DNA of 64,000 nt from positions 1 through 64,000 of the forward strand of contig JALFGN010000065.1 of the NCBI GenBank assembly GCA_022777285.1, read 5' to 3'. The notes beneath the pieces were generated by a model that saw only the letters and a program-made list of their open reading frames with translations, did not search any database and was not told where the DNA came from. The translations under genes and the position numbers were made by a program. This document shows positions 1 through 8,107 of the stretch, piece after piece (the stretch's first letter is position 1; the number at the start of each line of letters is the position of its first letter). This DNA is from Blautia sp. GTDB lineage: Bacteria; Bacillota; Clostridia; Lachnospirales; Lachnospiraceae.

Positions 1-148
1 GTGTACCCAAAATCCACTATTTCCGTACCAGATACAGAGAAATGTCCATTCCTATGGCTCCTTCTTCTGAGATATTTATTGATGATATATTGAAAAAATC
101 CTTGATTTTCAAGGAAAAAAGACTTGACTTAATAGGGAGAAAAATAAA
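1..148. other. Window edge upstream of thiG, no gene assigned
   Basis: I cannot assign a gene here. An open frame runs in from the window edge on the + strand and on into thiG in another frame, but its translation resembles nothing I know. thiS, which often precedes thiG, is not visible: there is no frame ending in the ThiS Gly-Gly tail. A small inverted repeat (TCCTTGA, 3-nt loop, TCAAGGA, about 97-113) could act as a terminator only for minus-strand transcription. The thiG ribosome site (AGGGAG) lies at about 135-141. Any promoter or TPP riboswitch for thiGH would be left of the window. Confidence 0.4.
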
Positions 149-928
149 ATGGAAAATAGAAAAAAAGACACATTTACACTGGGAGGGCATACTTTTGAAT
201 CACGTTTTATTCTGGGCTCCGGAAAATATTCTCTGGAGCTGATTCGTGCAGCAGTGGAAAAAGCAGGTGCCCAGATTATTACCCTTGCTCTTCGCAGAGC
301 GAATGAGGGTGGTATGGCAAATATTCTGGATTATATTCCTGAACATGTGACCTTGCTGCCAAATACTTCAGGTGCAAGAAATGCAGAGGAAGCAGTGCGC
401 ATTGCAAGATTGTCCAGAGAACTGGGATGTGGGGATTTTGTGAAAATCGAAGTGATTCATGATTCGAAATATCTGCTTCCGGATAATTATGAGACTATAA
501 AAGCAACCGAAATTCTGGCAAAGGAAGGATTTGTGGTCATGCCTTATATGTACCCGGATTTAAATGCAGCCAGAGATTTAAGAGATGCAGGGGCAGCCTG
601 CATTATGCCGCTGGGATCTCCGATTGGCTCCAATAAAGGTCTTTGTACAAAAGATTTTATTCAGATTCTTATTGATGAAATCGATCTTCCTGTAATTGTA
701 GATGCAGGAATCGGAAAACCTTCTCAGGCCTGCGAAGCTATGGAGATGGGAGCAGCTGCTGTTATGGCAAATACTGCTATTGCAACAGCAGGAGATATAC
801 CGGCTATGGCAGAAGCATTCAAAAAAGCCATTGAAGCGGGAAGGACTGCTTATCTGTCAGGTATGGGACGGGTCATGGAAAAGGGGGCCAGTGCATCTTC
901 CCCACTTACAGGATTTTTACAGGATTAA
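149..928 (+). CDS. thiG: Thiazole synthase ThiG
   Basis: ThiG forms the thiazole phosphate ring of thiamin from deoxyxylulose 5-phosphate, ThiS-thiocarboxylate sulfur and dehydroglycine. The 259-residue length is normal for the family. The TIM-barrel signatures are clear: the N-terminal FILGSGKY segment, the Schiff-base lysine in DFVKIEV (Lys99), the MPLGSPIGS phosphate loop and the VDAGIG and MANTAIA segments near the C-terminus. The ATG follows an AGGGAG ribosome site. thiH starts 13 nt after the stop, so the two are co-transcribed; ThiH supplies the dehydroglycine. thiS and thiF are not in the window and may lie just upstream. Confidence 0.96.
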   Translation: MENRKKDTFTLGGHTFESRFILGSGKYSLELIRAAVEKAGAQIITLALRRANEGGMANILDYIPEHVTLLPNTSGARNAEEAVRIARLSRELGCGDFVKIEVIHDSKYLLPDNYETIKATEILAKEGFVVMPYMYPDLNAARDLRDAGAACIMPLGSPIGSNKGLCTKDFIQILIDEIDLPVIVDAGIGKPSQACEAMEMGAAAVMANTAIATAGDIPAMAEAFKKAIEAGRTAYLSGMGRVMEKGASASSPLTGFLQD

Positions 929-941
929 AAGGAGAAGAAGG

Positions 942-2159
942 ATGAGTACAGAAAATCATGTAAATGAAAGTATATTAAATGATGAGATTAAAGAATGGCA
1001 GAAGAAAAACCGGATTGATCATATGACTTATCTGCCCGGTATGGAAGTTCTGGAATCCGATGTTCAGGAAAAAGTAATTGCTGCAATGAATGCTTATGAT
1101 TACAGTAAATATACAGAGGAAGATGTAAAAAGAGCACTGGCTCACAGTAATCGTACACCGGAAGATTTTGCGGCTCTTCTGTCACCGGCAGCACTCCCTC
1201 ATCTGGAAGAGATGGCAGTCTGTGCCCAGAAAGAGACAAAGAAACATTTCGGAAACAGCGTAAATATGTTCACACCGATTTACATTGCTAATTACTGTGA
1301 AAATTTCTGTATTTACTGCGGATTTAATTGTCATAATAAAATTAATCGTGCCTGTCTGAATGAAGAAGAGATTGAGATGGAAATGGCTGCCGTTGCAAAA
1401 AGCGGTCTTCAGGAAGTTCTGATCCTTACAGGAGAAAGTCGGAAAAAATCAGATGTGGAATACATTGGAAAAGCCTGCCGCATAGCGAGAAAATATTTTA
1501 AAGTAATTGGTCTTGAAGTATATCCTATGAATTCAGATGAATATGCTTATCTTCATGAATGCGGCGCAGATTATGTAACCGTATTTCAGGAGACTTATAA
1601 TTCGGATAAATATGAGACACTTCATCTGGCAGGGCATAAGCGGATTTTCCCTTACAGACTGAATGCGCAGGAAAGAGCATTAAAAGGAGGGATGCGCGGT
1701 GTGGGATTTGCAGCGCTTCTCGGACTGGATGATTTCCGGAAGGATGCTTTTGCTACCGGTATGCACGCTTATCTGATTCAGAGAAAATATCCGCATGCAG
1801 AAATTGCATTTTCCTGTCCTCGTCTGCGCCCGATTATCAATAATGATAAAATCAACCCCATGGATGTACATGAACCACAGCTTCTTCAGGTAGTTACCGC
1901 TTATCGTCTGTTTTTGCCTTTTGCAAGCATTACCGTATCAACCAGGGAATGTGCACGGGTAAGAAATAATTTGGTCAATATAGCTGCAACGAAAATTTCA
2001 GCAGGAGTCAGTACAGGGATTGGAGAACATGTGGATGATATCGAACACAAAGGGGATGATCAGTTTGAAATATCCGATGGAAGAACGGTAGATGAAGTGT
2101 ATCAGGATCTTTTGAATCTGGGACTTCAGCCGGTAATGAATGACTATTTGTATGTGTAG
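942..2159 (+). CDS. thiH: 2-iminoacetate synthase ThiH (radical SAM)
   Basis: ThiH is a radical SAM tyrosine lyase that cleaves tyrosine to p-cresol and dehydroglycine, the C2-N3 unit of the thiazole ring. It is the oxygen-sensitive alternative to ThiO and fits an anaerobe. The radical SAM cluster is CENFCIYC with Cys119, Cys123 and Cys126, followed by a TIM barrel and the C-terminal ThiH domain. At 405 residues it is shorter than the related HydG (about 470), and its place after thiG supports ThiH. The same frame is open upstream inside thiG, but the ATG at 942 directly after GGAGAAGAAGG is the start that fits. A TenI/ThiE-like gene follows 8 nt later. Confidence 0.95.
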   Translation: MSTENHVNESILNDEIKEWQKKNRIDHMTYLPGMEVLESDVQEKVIAAMNAYDYSKYTEEDVKRALAHSNRTPEDFAALLSPAALPHLEEMAVCAQKETKKHFGNSVNMFTPIYIANYCENFCIYCGFNCHNKINRACLNEEEIEMEMAAVAKSGLQEVLILTGESRKKSDVEYIGKACRIARKYFKVIGLEVYPMNSDEYAYLHECGADYVTVFQETYNSDKYETLHLAGHKRIFPYRLNAQERALKGGMRGVGFAALLGLDDFRKDAFATGMHAYLIQRKYPHAEIAFSCPRLRPIINNDKINPMDVHEPQLLQVVTAYRLFLPFASITVSTRECARVRNNLVNIAATKISAGVSTGIGEHVDDIEHKGDDQFEISDGRTVDEVYQDLLNLGLQPVMNDYLYV

Positions 2160-2167
2160 AGGGAAAA

Positions 2168-2788
2168 ATGGAAAAAGACAATTGGAAAAGACGGATTTTT
2201 GCAGTTACCAACCGGCATTTATGTGAAGGAGGAGAGGAAGAATTTCTCAGACAGATTGAAAGAATCTGTAAGAATCATCCACGTGCATTGTTGTTGAGAG
2301 AAAAAGATCTGACAGAAGAATCTTATGGGAGACTCCTGGAAAAAGTGCAGAAGATATGCAAGGATTTCTCTGTAATCTGCATTCCCCATACCTACTGGAA
2401 AATTGCTTATGAGAAGAAATTTCATCAGATTCATGTATCTATGGCTGTATTGGAAGCAGATCCCCAGATTGTTCAGTTATTTGGCACAGTAGGAGTTTCT
2501 GTGCACAGTCCTGAGGAAGCCATTCATGCAGAGCAGATGGGAGTTTCTTATGTAACGGCAGGGCATGTATTTACGACTCAGTGCAAACCTGGACTTCCTG
2601 CCAGAGGAACGGAATTTCTGAGGGAAGTATGTGAAGCAGTAGAGATTCCTGTATATGCGATCGGCGGTATGAAAGGGAATGAAACGTGTGTAAAAGAAAT
2701 GCAGGAATGTGGTGCAGCAGGAATCTGTGTCATGTCAGAGTGCATGCGATGGAAGTTCCCTCTTGCAACAAAGGAAAAAGTATGCTAA
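2168..2788 (+). CDS. TenI/ThiE-family protein (thiazole tautomerase or thiamin phosphate synthase)
   Basis: This 206-residue TIM-barrel protein belongs to the ThiE/TenI superfamily. ThiE joins HMP-PP to thiazole phosphate; TenI aromatises the thiazole tautomer made by ThiG. Visible are the LLREKDL strand, GVSVHSPEEA, the GHVFTTQCKPGLPARG segment and the AIGGM phosphate loop. The GHVF...CKxGLxxRG pattern with His133 matches what I recall of TenI (catalytic His122 in Bacillus subtilis) better than ThiE, whose equivalent begins GPIFPT and which also has a VHLGQxD motif not seen here (IHVSMAV instead). It follows thiH by 8 nt, a sensible place for either enzyme. Superfamily sure; exact activity open. 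Confidence 0.75.
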   Translation: MEKDNWKRRIFAVTNRHLCEGGEEEFLRQIERICKNHPRALLLREKDLTEESYGRLLEKVQKICKDFSVICIPHTYWKIAYEKKFHQIHVSMAVLEADPQIVQLFGTVGVSVHSPEEAIHAEQMGVSYVTAGHVFTTQCKPGLPARGTEFLREVCEAVEIPVYAIGGMKGNETCVKEMQECGAAGICVMSECMRWKFPLATKEKVC

Positions 2789-2791
2789 GAT
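2763..2791 (+). promoter_or_regulatory. Candidate promoter for the proS T-box transcript
   Basis: TTGCAA (2763-2768), 17-bp spacer, TAAGAT (2786-2791), overlapping the 3' end of the preceding thiamin gene and just ahead of the T-box leader. Read from sequence only; read-through from the thi genes is an alternative. Confidence 0.4.
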
Positions 2792-2805
2792 TCCATCAAA
2801 AGCAA

Positions 2806-3074
2806 TAAATAAAGGCTGAGAAGAGAAGTAGTAAATATTTGTTCCATGTACAGAGAGAAGTTGGTTGGTGCGAGACTTTCATGTGAGGATATTGAACCCG
2901 TCCCGGAGCTGCATGCTGAAAAAGAAGTAGGTATTGACGGATTTCCCACGTTAACAGGAAGCAATATAAAATTTACATTTTGTATTGGATGAGAGCAGGA
3001 GTATTCCTGAATTCAGGTGGTAACACGGATCCTTATTCGCCCTGAACTGACGAAAGTCGGTTCAGGGTTTTTTT
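2806..3074 (+). promoter_or_regulatory. T-box leader, proline-specific, controlling proS
   Basis: This is a tRNA-sensing leader. The conserved T-box AGGTGGTAACACGG is at 3015-3028 and pairs with the acceptor end of uncharged tRNA. A Stem I region is visible before it (AGAGAGAAG, GTTGGTGCGAGAC), with a specifier stretch GAACCCG at 2894-2900; reading the specifier as CCC (2897-2899) gives proline, matching the downstream prolyl-tRNA synthetase. It ends in an intrinsic terminator (3040-3073). Uncharged tRNA-Pro should favour the antiterminator and allow proS expression. Confidence 0.9.
3040..3073 (+). terminator. Terminator hairpin of the proS T-box
   Basis: CCCTGAACTGAC, short loop, GTCGGTTCAGGG followed by eight T residues. 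It is the expression-platform terminator of the T-box and lies just before the palindromic element in the same leader. Confidence 0.88.
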
Positions 3075-3218
3075 ATGATATAGGAAATTGCAATTTCCTA
3101 TATCATAAAAACGCTCCGCGAGGATGCGATCCGCGCGGAGTCGAAGATGCACTTGCGTGCCCGCACGGGCGCGCAAAGAGTCACTCAGTGACTCTTTGTT
3201 CTGATGATATAGGGAATT
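3074..3218. repeat. Palindromic GC-rich repeat element (MITE/REP-like) in the proS leader
   Basis: About 145 bp of dense inverted repeats sits between the T-box terminator and the proS ribosome site. It opens with a perfect 34-bp palindrome (two 17-bp arms, 3074-3107), continues with a GC-rich core holding CTCCGCG/CGCGGAG (3114-3140) and GCCCG/CGGGC (3159-3170), then an 11-bp inverted repeat AAAGAGTCACT/AGTGACTCTTT (3175-3197). ATGATATAGG(A/G)AATT occurs at both ends (3075-3089 and 3204-3218) as a direct repeat with one mismatch. The core is far richer in GC than its surroundings. It codes for no convincing protein. A short non-autonomous mobile or dispersed repeat is the best guess. Confidence 0.6.
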
Positions 3219-3268
3219 CAGGATAGCGCTGTATCGGAGCAGAATTAGTTCTAAGGAGGAATCAGATT

Positions 3269-4981
3269 ATGAAAATGGATAAAGTAGTAGGAGAAAGATT
3301 TAAAGAAAGACCTTCAGACTGTGTCATTGACAGCCATGCACTGATGGTAAGAGGCGGTTATATGAAATATGTGGCAAACGGAATTTATTCTCAGTTTATG
3401 CCGCTGCGCCGGGTATGCAGAAAAATTGAAGGAATCATTCGCGATGAGATGGATAAAATTGACGGACAGGAAGTACAGTTTCCGGTAGCTCTTCCGGCAT
3501 CTTTATGGGAAGAATCCGGCAGATATGAAAGCGTAGGAAGTGAACTTCTTCGCTTTAAAGACAGAAACGGAAGCAAAATGGTTCTTGGTATGACTCATGA
3601 AGAAGCCGCTGTTCAGCTGGTAAGGGAATACGGACAGACTTATGCAAAATATCCGTTTATGATTTATCAGATTCAGACAAAATTCCGTGATGAAGCACGT
3701 CCAAGAGCAGGTCTGATTCGTGTGCGTGAATTTACGATGAAAGATGCGTATTCTTTCCATACTTCTCAGGAGGATCTGGAAGAATATTATGAGAAATGTT
3801 ATCATGCATATGAAAGAATTTTTGCAAGAGCAGGCATTCCGGAGACGATTGCAGTAGCTTCTGATTCCGGTATGATGGGTGGAAGTCTTTCTCACGAATT
3901 TATGCTGTTGACTCCTGTAGGAGAAGATTCCATTGCAATCTGTCCGGAATGCGGATATAAAGCAAATGTGGAAATGGCAGCAAGCATTGTGGAAAATCCA
4001 CAGGAAGATTATGAAGAATTAAAACTGGTATACACACCAAATATTCATACAATCGAGGAAGTATGTGAGTTTCTTCATGCACCGAAGGAAAAATCTTGTA
4101 AAGCAGTTGTATATCAGAAAAATTCCAATGATGAATATGTAGTCCTGTTTATCCGCGGCGATCTGGATGTAAATGAGACAAAACTGACAAATTACCTTCA
4201 TGAAGATGTACATCCGGCAGAAATTACAGAAGAATGTGGTCTTCATGCAGGATATATCGGACCATACAAACTGGAAGGAAACTTTACTGTATTGTATGAC
4301 AGTTCTCTGAAGGGAGCCTGCAATTTCTCCTGCGGAGGAAATGTAGAAGAATATCATTATACAGGTCTTTGCATGGAAAGAGATCTGCCGGATGCAGAAT
4401 ATCATGATTTTGCAAAAATTATTGATGGCGGGGTATGTCCGGAATGCGGTAAGCACAGCATTACTGTTTCCAGAGGAATCGAAGTGGGAAATATCTTCCA
4501 GCTTGGAACAAAATATACAAAGAGTATGAATATGAAATATCTGGATAAAGACAGTACAGAGAAATATCCAATTATGGGATGTTACGGAATCGGTGTAGGA
4601 AGACTGGCTGCATCTGTGTGCGAAGCACATCATGATGAATATGGTCCGATCTGGCCAATGGCAATCGCACCATGGCAGGTACATCTTTGCTGCGTACGTC
4701 CGGATAACGAAGAAGTAAAGAACTATGCGGATAAACTGTACGAAGAGCTGCAGAATGCAGGAATCGAAGTTCTGTATGATGACAGAAAAGTCAGCGCAGG
4801 TGTTATGTTCAGTGATGCAGATTTGATGGGTGTTCCGGTAAGAATCATTGCAAGCCCGAGAAATATGAAAGAGGGATGCTGTGAGATTGTTACAAGAGAT
4901 AAATCCGTACAGAAGAAAGTGGCTGTTGCAGATGTATTTGAAGAAGTCAAGGCAATGGTTGCGCAGGCAATGGAGAAATAA
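3269..4981 (+). CDS. proS: Prolyl-tRNA synthetase (bacterial type, with editing domain)
   Basis: ProRS charges tRNA-Pro. The 570 residues hold the class II catalytic core with motif 2 (FRDEARPRAGLIRVREFTM), a YbaK-like editing insertion in the middle (about 230-390, with the conserved lysine stretch KSCKAVVY), motif 3 (GCYGIGVGRL) and the C-terminal anticodon-binding domain. Two CPECG pairs flank the insertion (about residues 228 and 389) and may bind zinc. Start ATG follows AAGGAGG. Expression is set by the T-box leader. The next gene begins 6 nt after the stop. Confidence 0.97.
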   Translation: MKMDKVVGERFKERPSDCVIDSHALMVRGGYMKYVANGIYSQFMPLRRVCRKIEGIIRDEMDKIDGQEVQFPVALPASLWEESGRYESVGSELLRFKDRNGSKMVLGMTHEEAAVQLVREYGQTYAKYPFMIYQIQTKFRDEARPRAGLIRVREFTMKDAYSFHTSQEDLEEYYEKCYHAYERIFARAGIPETIAVASDSGMMGGSLSHEFMLLTPVGEDSIAICPECGYKANVEMAASIVENPQEDYEELKLVYTPNIHTIEEVCEFLHAPKEKSCKAVVYQKNSNDEYVVLFIRGDLDVNETKLTNYLHEDVHPAEITEECGLHAGYIGPYKLEGNFTVLYDSSLKGACNFSCGGNVEEYHYTGLCMERDLPDAEYHDFAKIIDGGVCPECGKHSITVSRGIEVGNIFQLGTKYTKSMNMKYLDKDSTEKYPIMGCYGIGVGRLAASVCEAHHDEYGPIWPMAIAPWQVHLCCVRPDNEEVKNYADKLYEELQNAGIEVLYDDRKVSAGVMFSDADLMGVPVRIIASPRNMKEGCCEIVTRDKSVQKKVAVADVFEEVKAMVAQAMEK

Positions 4982-4987
4982 ATACGG

Positions 4988-6430
4988 ATGAAAAAATATC
5001 TTGACGAAGCGTTATATGAATACAGCAAGAGTAACTGTTATCCATTTCATATGCCGGGCCATAAAAGAAACGATTGCCCGAAAGCTTTGTATAATCCATA
5101 TCAGATCGATATAACAGAGATTGATGGATTTGATAATCTTCATCATGCAGAAGGGATTCTCAAGGAGGCACAGAAGAGAGCGGCAGCTCTTTATGGGGCA
5201 GAAGAGAGCTTTTATTTGGTGAATGGAAGTACGGCAGGATTGTTGAGTGCAGTTTCTGCATGTACTTCCAGAAATGGTACTCTGCTTATGGCAAGAAATT
5301 GCCATAAAGCGGTTTATCATGCAGCTTATCTGCGGGGACTTCAAGTTCATTATCTTGTTCCTCCGTGCGAGAAACAGACGGGATTGAATGGAGGAATTGA
5401 TCCGTGGCAGGTGCGTGAAATGCTGGAACAATATCCGGAAACAGAAGCAGTGCTGATCACGTCTCCTTCTTATGACGGAGTTGTTTCTGATATTGAAGAA
5501 ATTGTTCGTATCACACACGGGCATGGAATCCCGTTGATCGTAGATGAGGCGCATGGAGCTCATCTTTGCTTTTCCGATTATTTTCCGGATTCTGCTCTGA
5601 AGTACGGGGCAGATCTTGTGATTCAGAGTCTTCATAAAACCCTTCCGTCTATGACCCAGACTGCCCTGCTTCATGTGCAGGGCAGTCTTGTGTCCAGAAC
5701 ATGTCTCAGACGGTTTCTTGGAATCTATCAGAGCAGCAGTCCCTCTTATGTGTTTATGAGCAGTATGGAATCCTGTATCCGATTGTTAGAACAAGAGGGA
5801 AGAGAACGGTTTGCCTCTTATACAAAAAGGCTGGAAGTATGCAGGGAACGCTTGAAATCCATGCAGTGTCTTCAGTTGATTGATTTCTGTCAGGTAACAG
5901 GAAAAGGGAATATTTATGATATGGACCGGTCAAAGCTGATAATCTCTACAGCCGGTACCTCCATCAATGGAGAGATACTCCATTTGGAATTGCTGCATAA
6001 TTATAGAATTCAGATTGAAATGACAGCACCTTCTTATATATTAGCGCTTTCCAGTGTCATGGATACAGAAGAAGGGTTTTCCAGACTGGAGCAGGCCTTG
6101 CTGGAAATTGACAGGAAGCTGTGTAAAGACAAAGGATATAGGGAAAACATGAATTTTGTGCAGGAGACCTATCCTCATAAACAGATACAGAATGTAAAAA
6201 TAGCAGATGCTATAGAATCTCCCTGGGAAGAGATACAACTGGAAGAAAGTCAGGGAGAAATTTCTGTGGAATTTGTTTATTTATATCCTCCCGGGATTCC
6301 TTGTCTGGTTCCGGGGGAAAGGATTACTGGTGAACTTCTGGAAAAAATCCGTGTCTGGAAAAAACAGGGACTGGATATACAGGGACCTGCTGATTATACG
6401 TTAGAAAAAATCCGTATTCAGAAGAGGTAG
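4988..6430 (+). CDS. PLP-dependent Orn/Lys/Arg decarboxylase family protein (YaaO-like)
   Basis: A fold-type I PLP enzyme of the ornithine/lysine/arginine decarboxylase group. Signatures: the N-terminal FHMPGHKRN, the VNGSTAGLL phosphate-binding region, DEAHGAHLCF with the cofactor-binding aspartate, and QSLHKTLPSMTQTALLH with the Schiff-base lysine, then a smaller C-terminal domain. At 480 residues it matches short Gram-positive members such as B. subtilis YaaO and SpeA rather than the 700-residue inducible enzymes. Substrate cannot be read from sequence; arginine or lysine is usual. Placement before a nucleotide kinase and holB mirrors B. subtilis yaaO-tmk-yaaQ-yaaR-holB. Confidence 0.85.
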   Translation: MKKYLDEALYEYSKSNCYPFHMPGHKRNDCPKALYNPYQIDITEIDGFDNLHHAEGILKEAQKRAAALYGAEESFYLVNGSTAGLLSAVSACTSRNGTLLMARNCHKAVYHAAYLRGLQVHYLVPPCEKQTGLNGGIDPWQVREMLEQYPETEAVLITSPSYDGVVSDIEEIVRITHGHGIPLIVDEAHGAHLCFSDYFPDSALKYGADLVIQSLHKTLPSMTQTALLHVQGSLVSRTCLRRFLGIYQSSSPSYVFMSSMESCIRLLEQEGRERFASYTKRLEVCRERLKSMQCLQLIDFCQVTGKGNIYDMDRSKLIISTAGTSINGEILHLELLHNYRIQIEMTAPSYILALSSVMDTEEGFSRLEQALLEIDRKLCKDKGYRENMNFVQETYPHKQIQNVKIADAIESPWEEIQLEESQGEISVEFVYLYPPGIPCLVPGERITGELLEKIRVWKKQGLDIQGPADYTLEKIRIQKR

Positions 6431-6435
6431 GCATT

Positions 6436-7029
6436 ATGGGAAAAATATTTTACATTATGGGAAAAAGCTCATCCGGAAAAGATACCATTTACAGTCGGCT
6501 TCTGGAAGATCAGAAACTGGAGCTTGGCAGAATTATTTTATACACGACTCGTCCGATCCGTGACGGGGAGATTCCCGGAAAAGAATATCATTTTGTAGAT
6601 GAAGAAAAATTCCGCCAGTTCTGGAGACTGGGAAAAGTGATAGAAGCAAGGACTTATAATACCGTTTATGGTCCATGGACTTATTTCACGGCAGATGACG
6701 GACAGGTTCGGACAGAAGAAAAAGATTATCTTGCAATCGGAACACTGGAATCTTACAGAGATATGCGGGCATATTATGGAAAAGAAATGATTTGTCCCAT
6801 CTATATAGAAGTGGAAGATGGAGAACGTCTGAAACGGGCCATTGCAAGAGAAGAAAAACAGGAACAGCCTCATTATGCAGAAATGTGCAGACGATTTCTG
6901 GCAGATACGGAAGATTTTTCCGAAGAGAAACTAAAACAGGCAGAAATTTCACCACGTTTTTTAAACAACAATCTGGAAGCATGTATACAGGAAATTCGAC
7001 AGTATATAAAAAAGTTAACAGAAGCTTAA
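6436..7029 (+). CDS. Guanylate-kinase-like P-loop protein
   Basis: A 197-residue guanylate-kinase family protein. The P-loop is atypical (GKSSSGKDT, residues 9-17, where Gmk usually has GPSGxGKST). The GMP-binding region looks kinase-like (YTTRPIRDGEIPGKEYHFVDEE), and the lid region contains an IAREEKQEQP stretch. It occupies the site where B. subtilis has tmk, between yaaO-like and holB. The genome probably carries a canonical gmk elsewhere, so this may be a paralogue with a changed role. It starts 5 nt after the preceding stop. Confidence 0.75.
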   Translation: MGKIFYIMGKSSSGKDTIYSRLLEDQKLELGRIILYTTRPIRDGEIPGKEYHFVDEEKFRQFWRLGKVIEARTYNTVYGPWTYFTADDGQVRTEEKDYLAIGTLESYRDMRAYYGKEMICPIYIEVEDGERLKRAIAREEKQEQPHYAEMCRRFLADTEDFSEEKLKQAEISPRFLNNNLEACIQEIRQYIKKLTEA

Positions 7030-7052
7030 TATAAATGTTAGAGTTAGAGTCG

Positions 7053-7081
7053 TTGAGTGACAATGGATTGTGTGTTATAAT
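7053..7081 (+). promoter_or_regulatory. Candidate sigma-A promoter for holB
   Basis: TTGAGT (7053-7058), 17-bp spacer, TATAAT (7076-7081), in the 87-bp gap before holB. Good spacing and a perfect -10 suggest that holB-ricT-trmN6-rsmI-capA has its own promoter. Confidence 0.65.
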
Positions 7082-7116
7082 GGATATAAGAATTTGAAAG
7101 AACAGAGGTGATTGCA

Positions 7117-8106
7117 ATGCAGGAAGTTGAAAAGGTATTGGGACATGAAGAGGTGCTTCGACATTTACAAAATGCGGCTGCTCAGAATCAGATTTCTCAT
7201 TCTTATATTTTTGCGGGAGAGAAAGGAAGCGGGAAAAAACTTCTGGCGAAATTGTTTGCCATGACATTGCAATGTGAAGAACACGGGAAAGAACCCTGTA
7301 TGCACTGCAGTGCCTGTAAAAAAGCCATGAACAGAAATCATCCTGACATTATTTATGTGGAACATATGAAACCTTCGTCAATCGGTATAGAAGATATTCG
7401 GGAACAGCTGATTGCAGATGTGCAGATTAAGCCGTATACAGGTCCCTATAAAATTTATATTGTGGACGAAGCGGAGAAAATGACAGTACAGGCGCAGAAT
7501 GCACTTTTGAAAACCATAGAAGAGCCTCCGGCATATGCGGTGATTCTTCTTTTAGCGAATAATAACACAGGTCTGCTTCCGACGATTAAATCCAGGTGTG
7601 TGACATTGAATTTTAAGCCGGTACGGGATGATGTAATCCGCAAATATCTTATGGAGGATCTTCATGTGCCGGATTATCAGGCAGAAGTCAGTGTGGCATT
7701 TGCACAGGGAAATGTCGGAAAAGCAAAACAGATTGCTACAGCAGAAGATTTTACAGAGATGATGGAAGCTGCTTTTCGTATCCTGAAACAGGGAAGCAAT
7801 ATGGAAGTCTATGAAATGGTGGATGCAGTAAAGAATCTGTCAGAAGAAAAACATACCATTTATGAATATCTGGATCTGTTTCTTGTATGGTTCAGGGATG
7901 TACTTCTGTTTAAGGCAACAAAAGAGATAGATCATCTGGTATTCCGGCAGGAATACAATTATATCAGAGAAAGAGCGAAGAGAAGCTCTTACGAAGGTCT
8001 TGAGACGATTATCAGGGCAATTGAAACTGCGAAAGCACGCCTTCAGGCGAACGTTAATTTTGACTTAACTATGGAACTGCTGTTCCTGACAATCAGGGAG
8101 AATTAA
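7117..8106 (+). CDS. holB: DNA polymerase III subunit delta' (HolB)
   Basis: The delta' subunit is part of the clamp-loader complex and is an AAA+ protein. The 329 residues show a modified Walker A (GEKGSGKK), a zinc-type cysteine cluster (C...CMHCSAC), Walker B-like YIVDEAEKM and the sensor region QNALLKTIEEPP, typical of HolB/DnaX. An in-frame GTG at 7108 would overlap the ribosome site; the ATG at 7117 after AGAGGTG is preferred. ricT starts 1 nt after the stop. Order holB-yaaT-yabB-yabC is the conserved near-origin block of Firmicutes. Confidence 0.93.
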   Translation: MQEVEKVLGHEEVLRHLQNAAAQNQISHSYIFAGEKGSGKKLLAKLFAMTLQCEEHGKEPCMHCSACKKAMNRNHPDIIYVEHMKPSSIGIEDIREQLIADVQIKPYTGPYKIYIVDEAEKMTVQAQNALLKTIEEPPAYAVILLLANNNTGLLPTIKSRCVTLNFKPVRDDVIRKYLMEDLHVPDYQAEVSVAFAQGNVGKAKQIATAEDFTEMMEAAFRILKQGSNMEVYEMVDAVKNLSEEKHTIYEYLDLFLVWFRDVLLFKATKEIDHLVFRQEYNYIRERAKRSSYEGLETIIRAIETAKARLQANVNFDLTMELLFLTIREN

Positions 8107-8107
8107 A

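Noticed and set aside
1..242. Open frame entering from the left edge and overlapping the thiG start
   Set aside because: Its translation resembles nothing known, it overlaps thiG in another frame, and it lacks a ribosome site at its first ATG.
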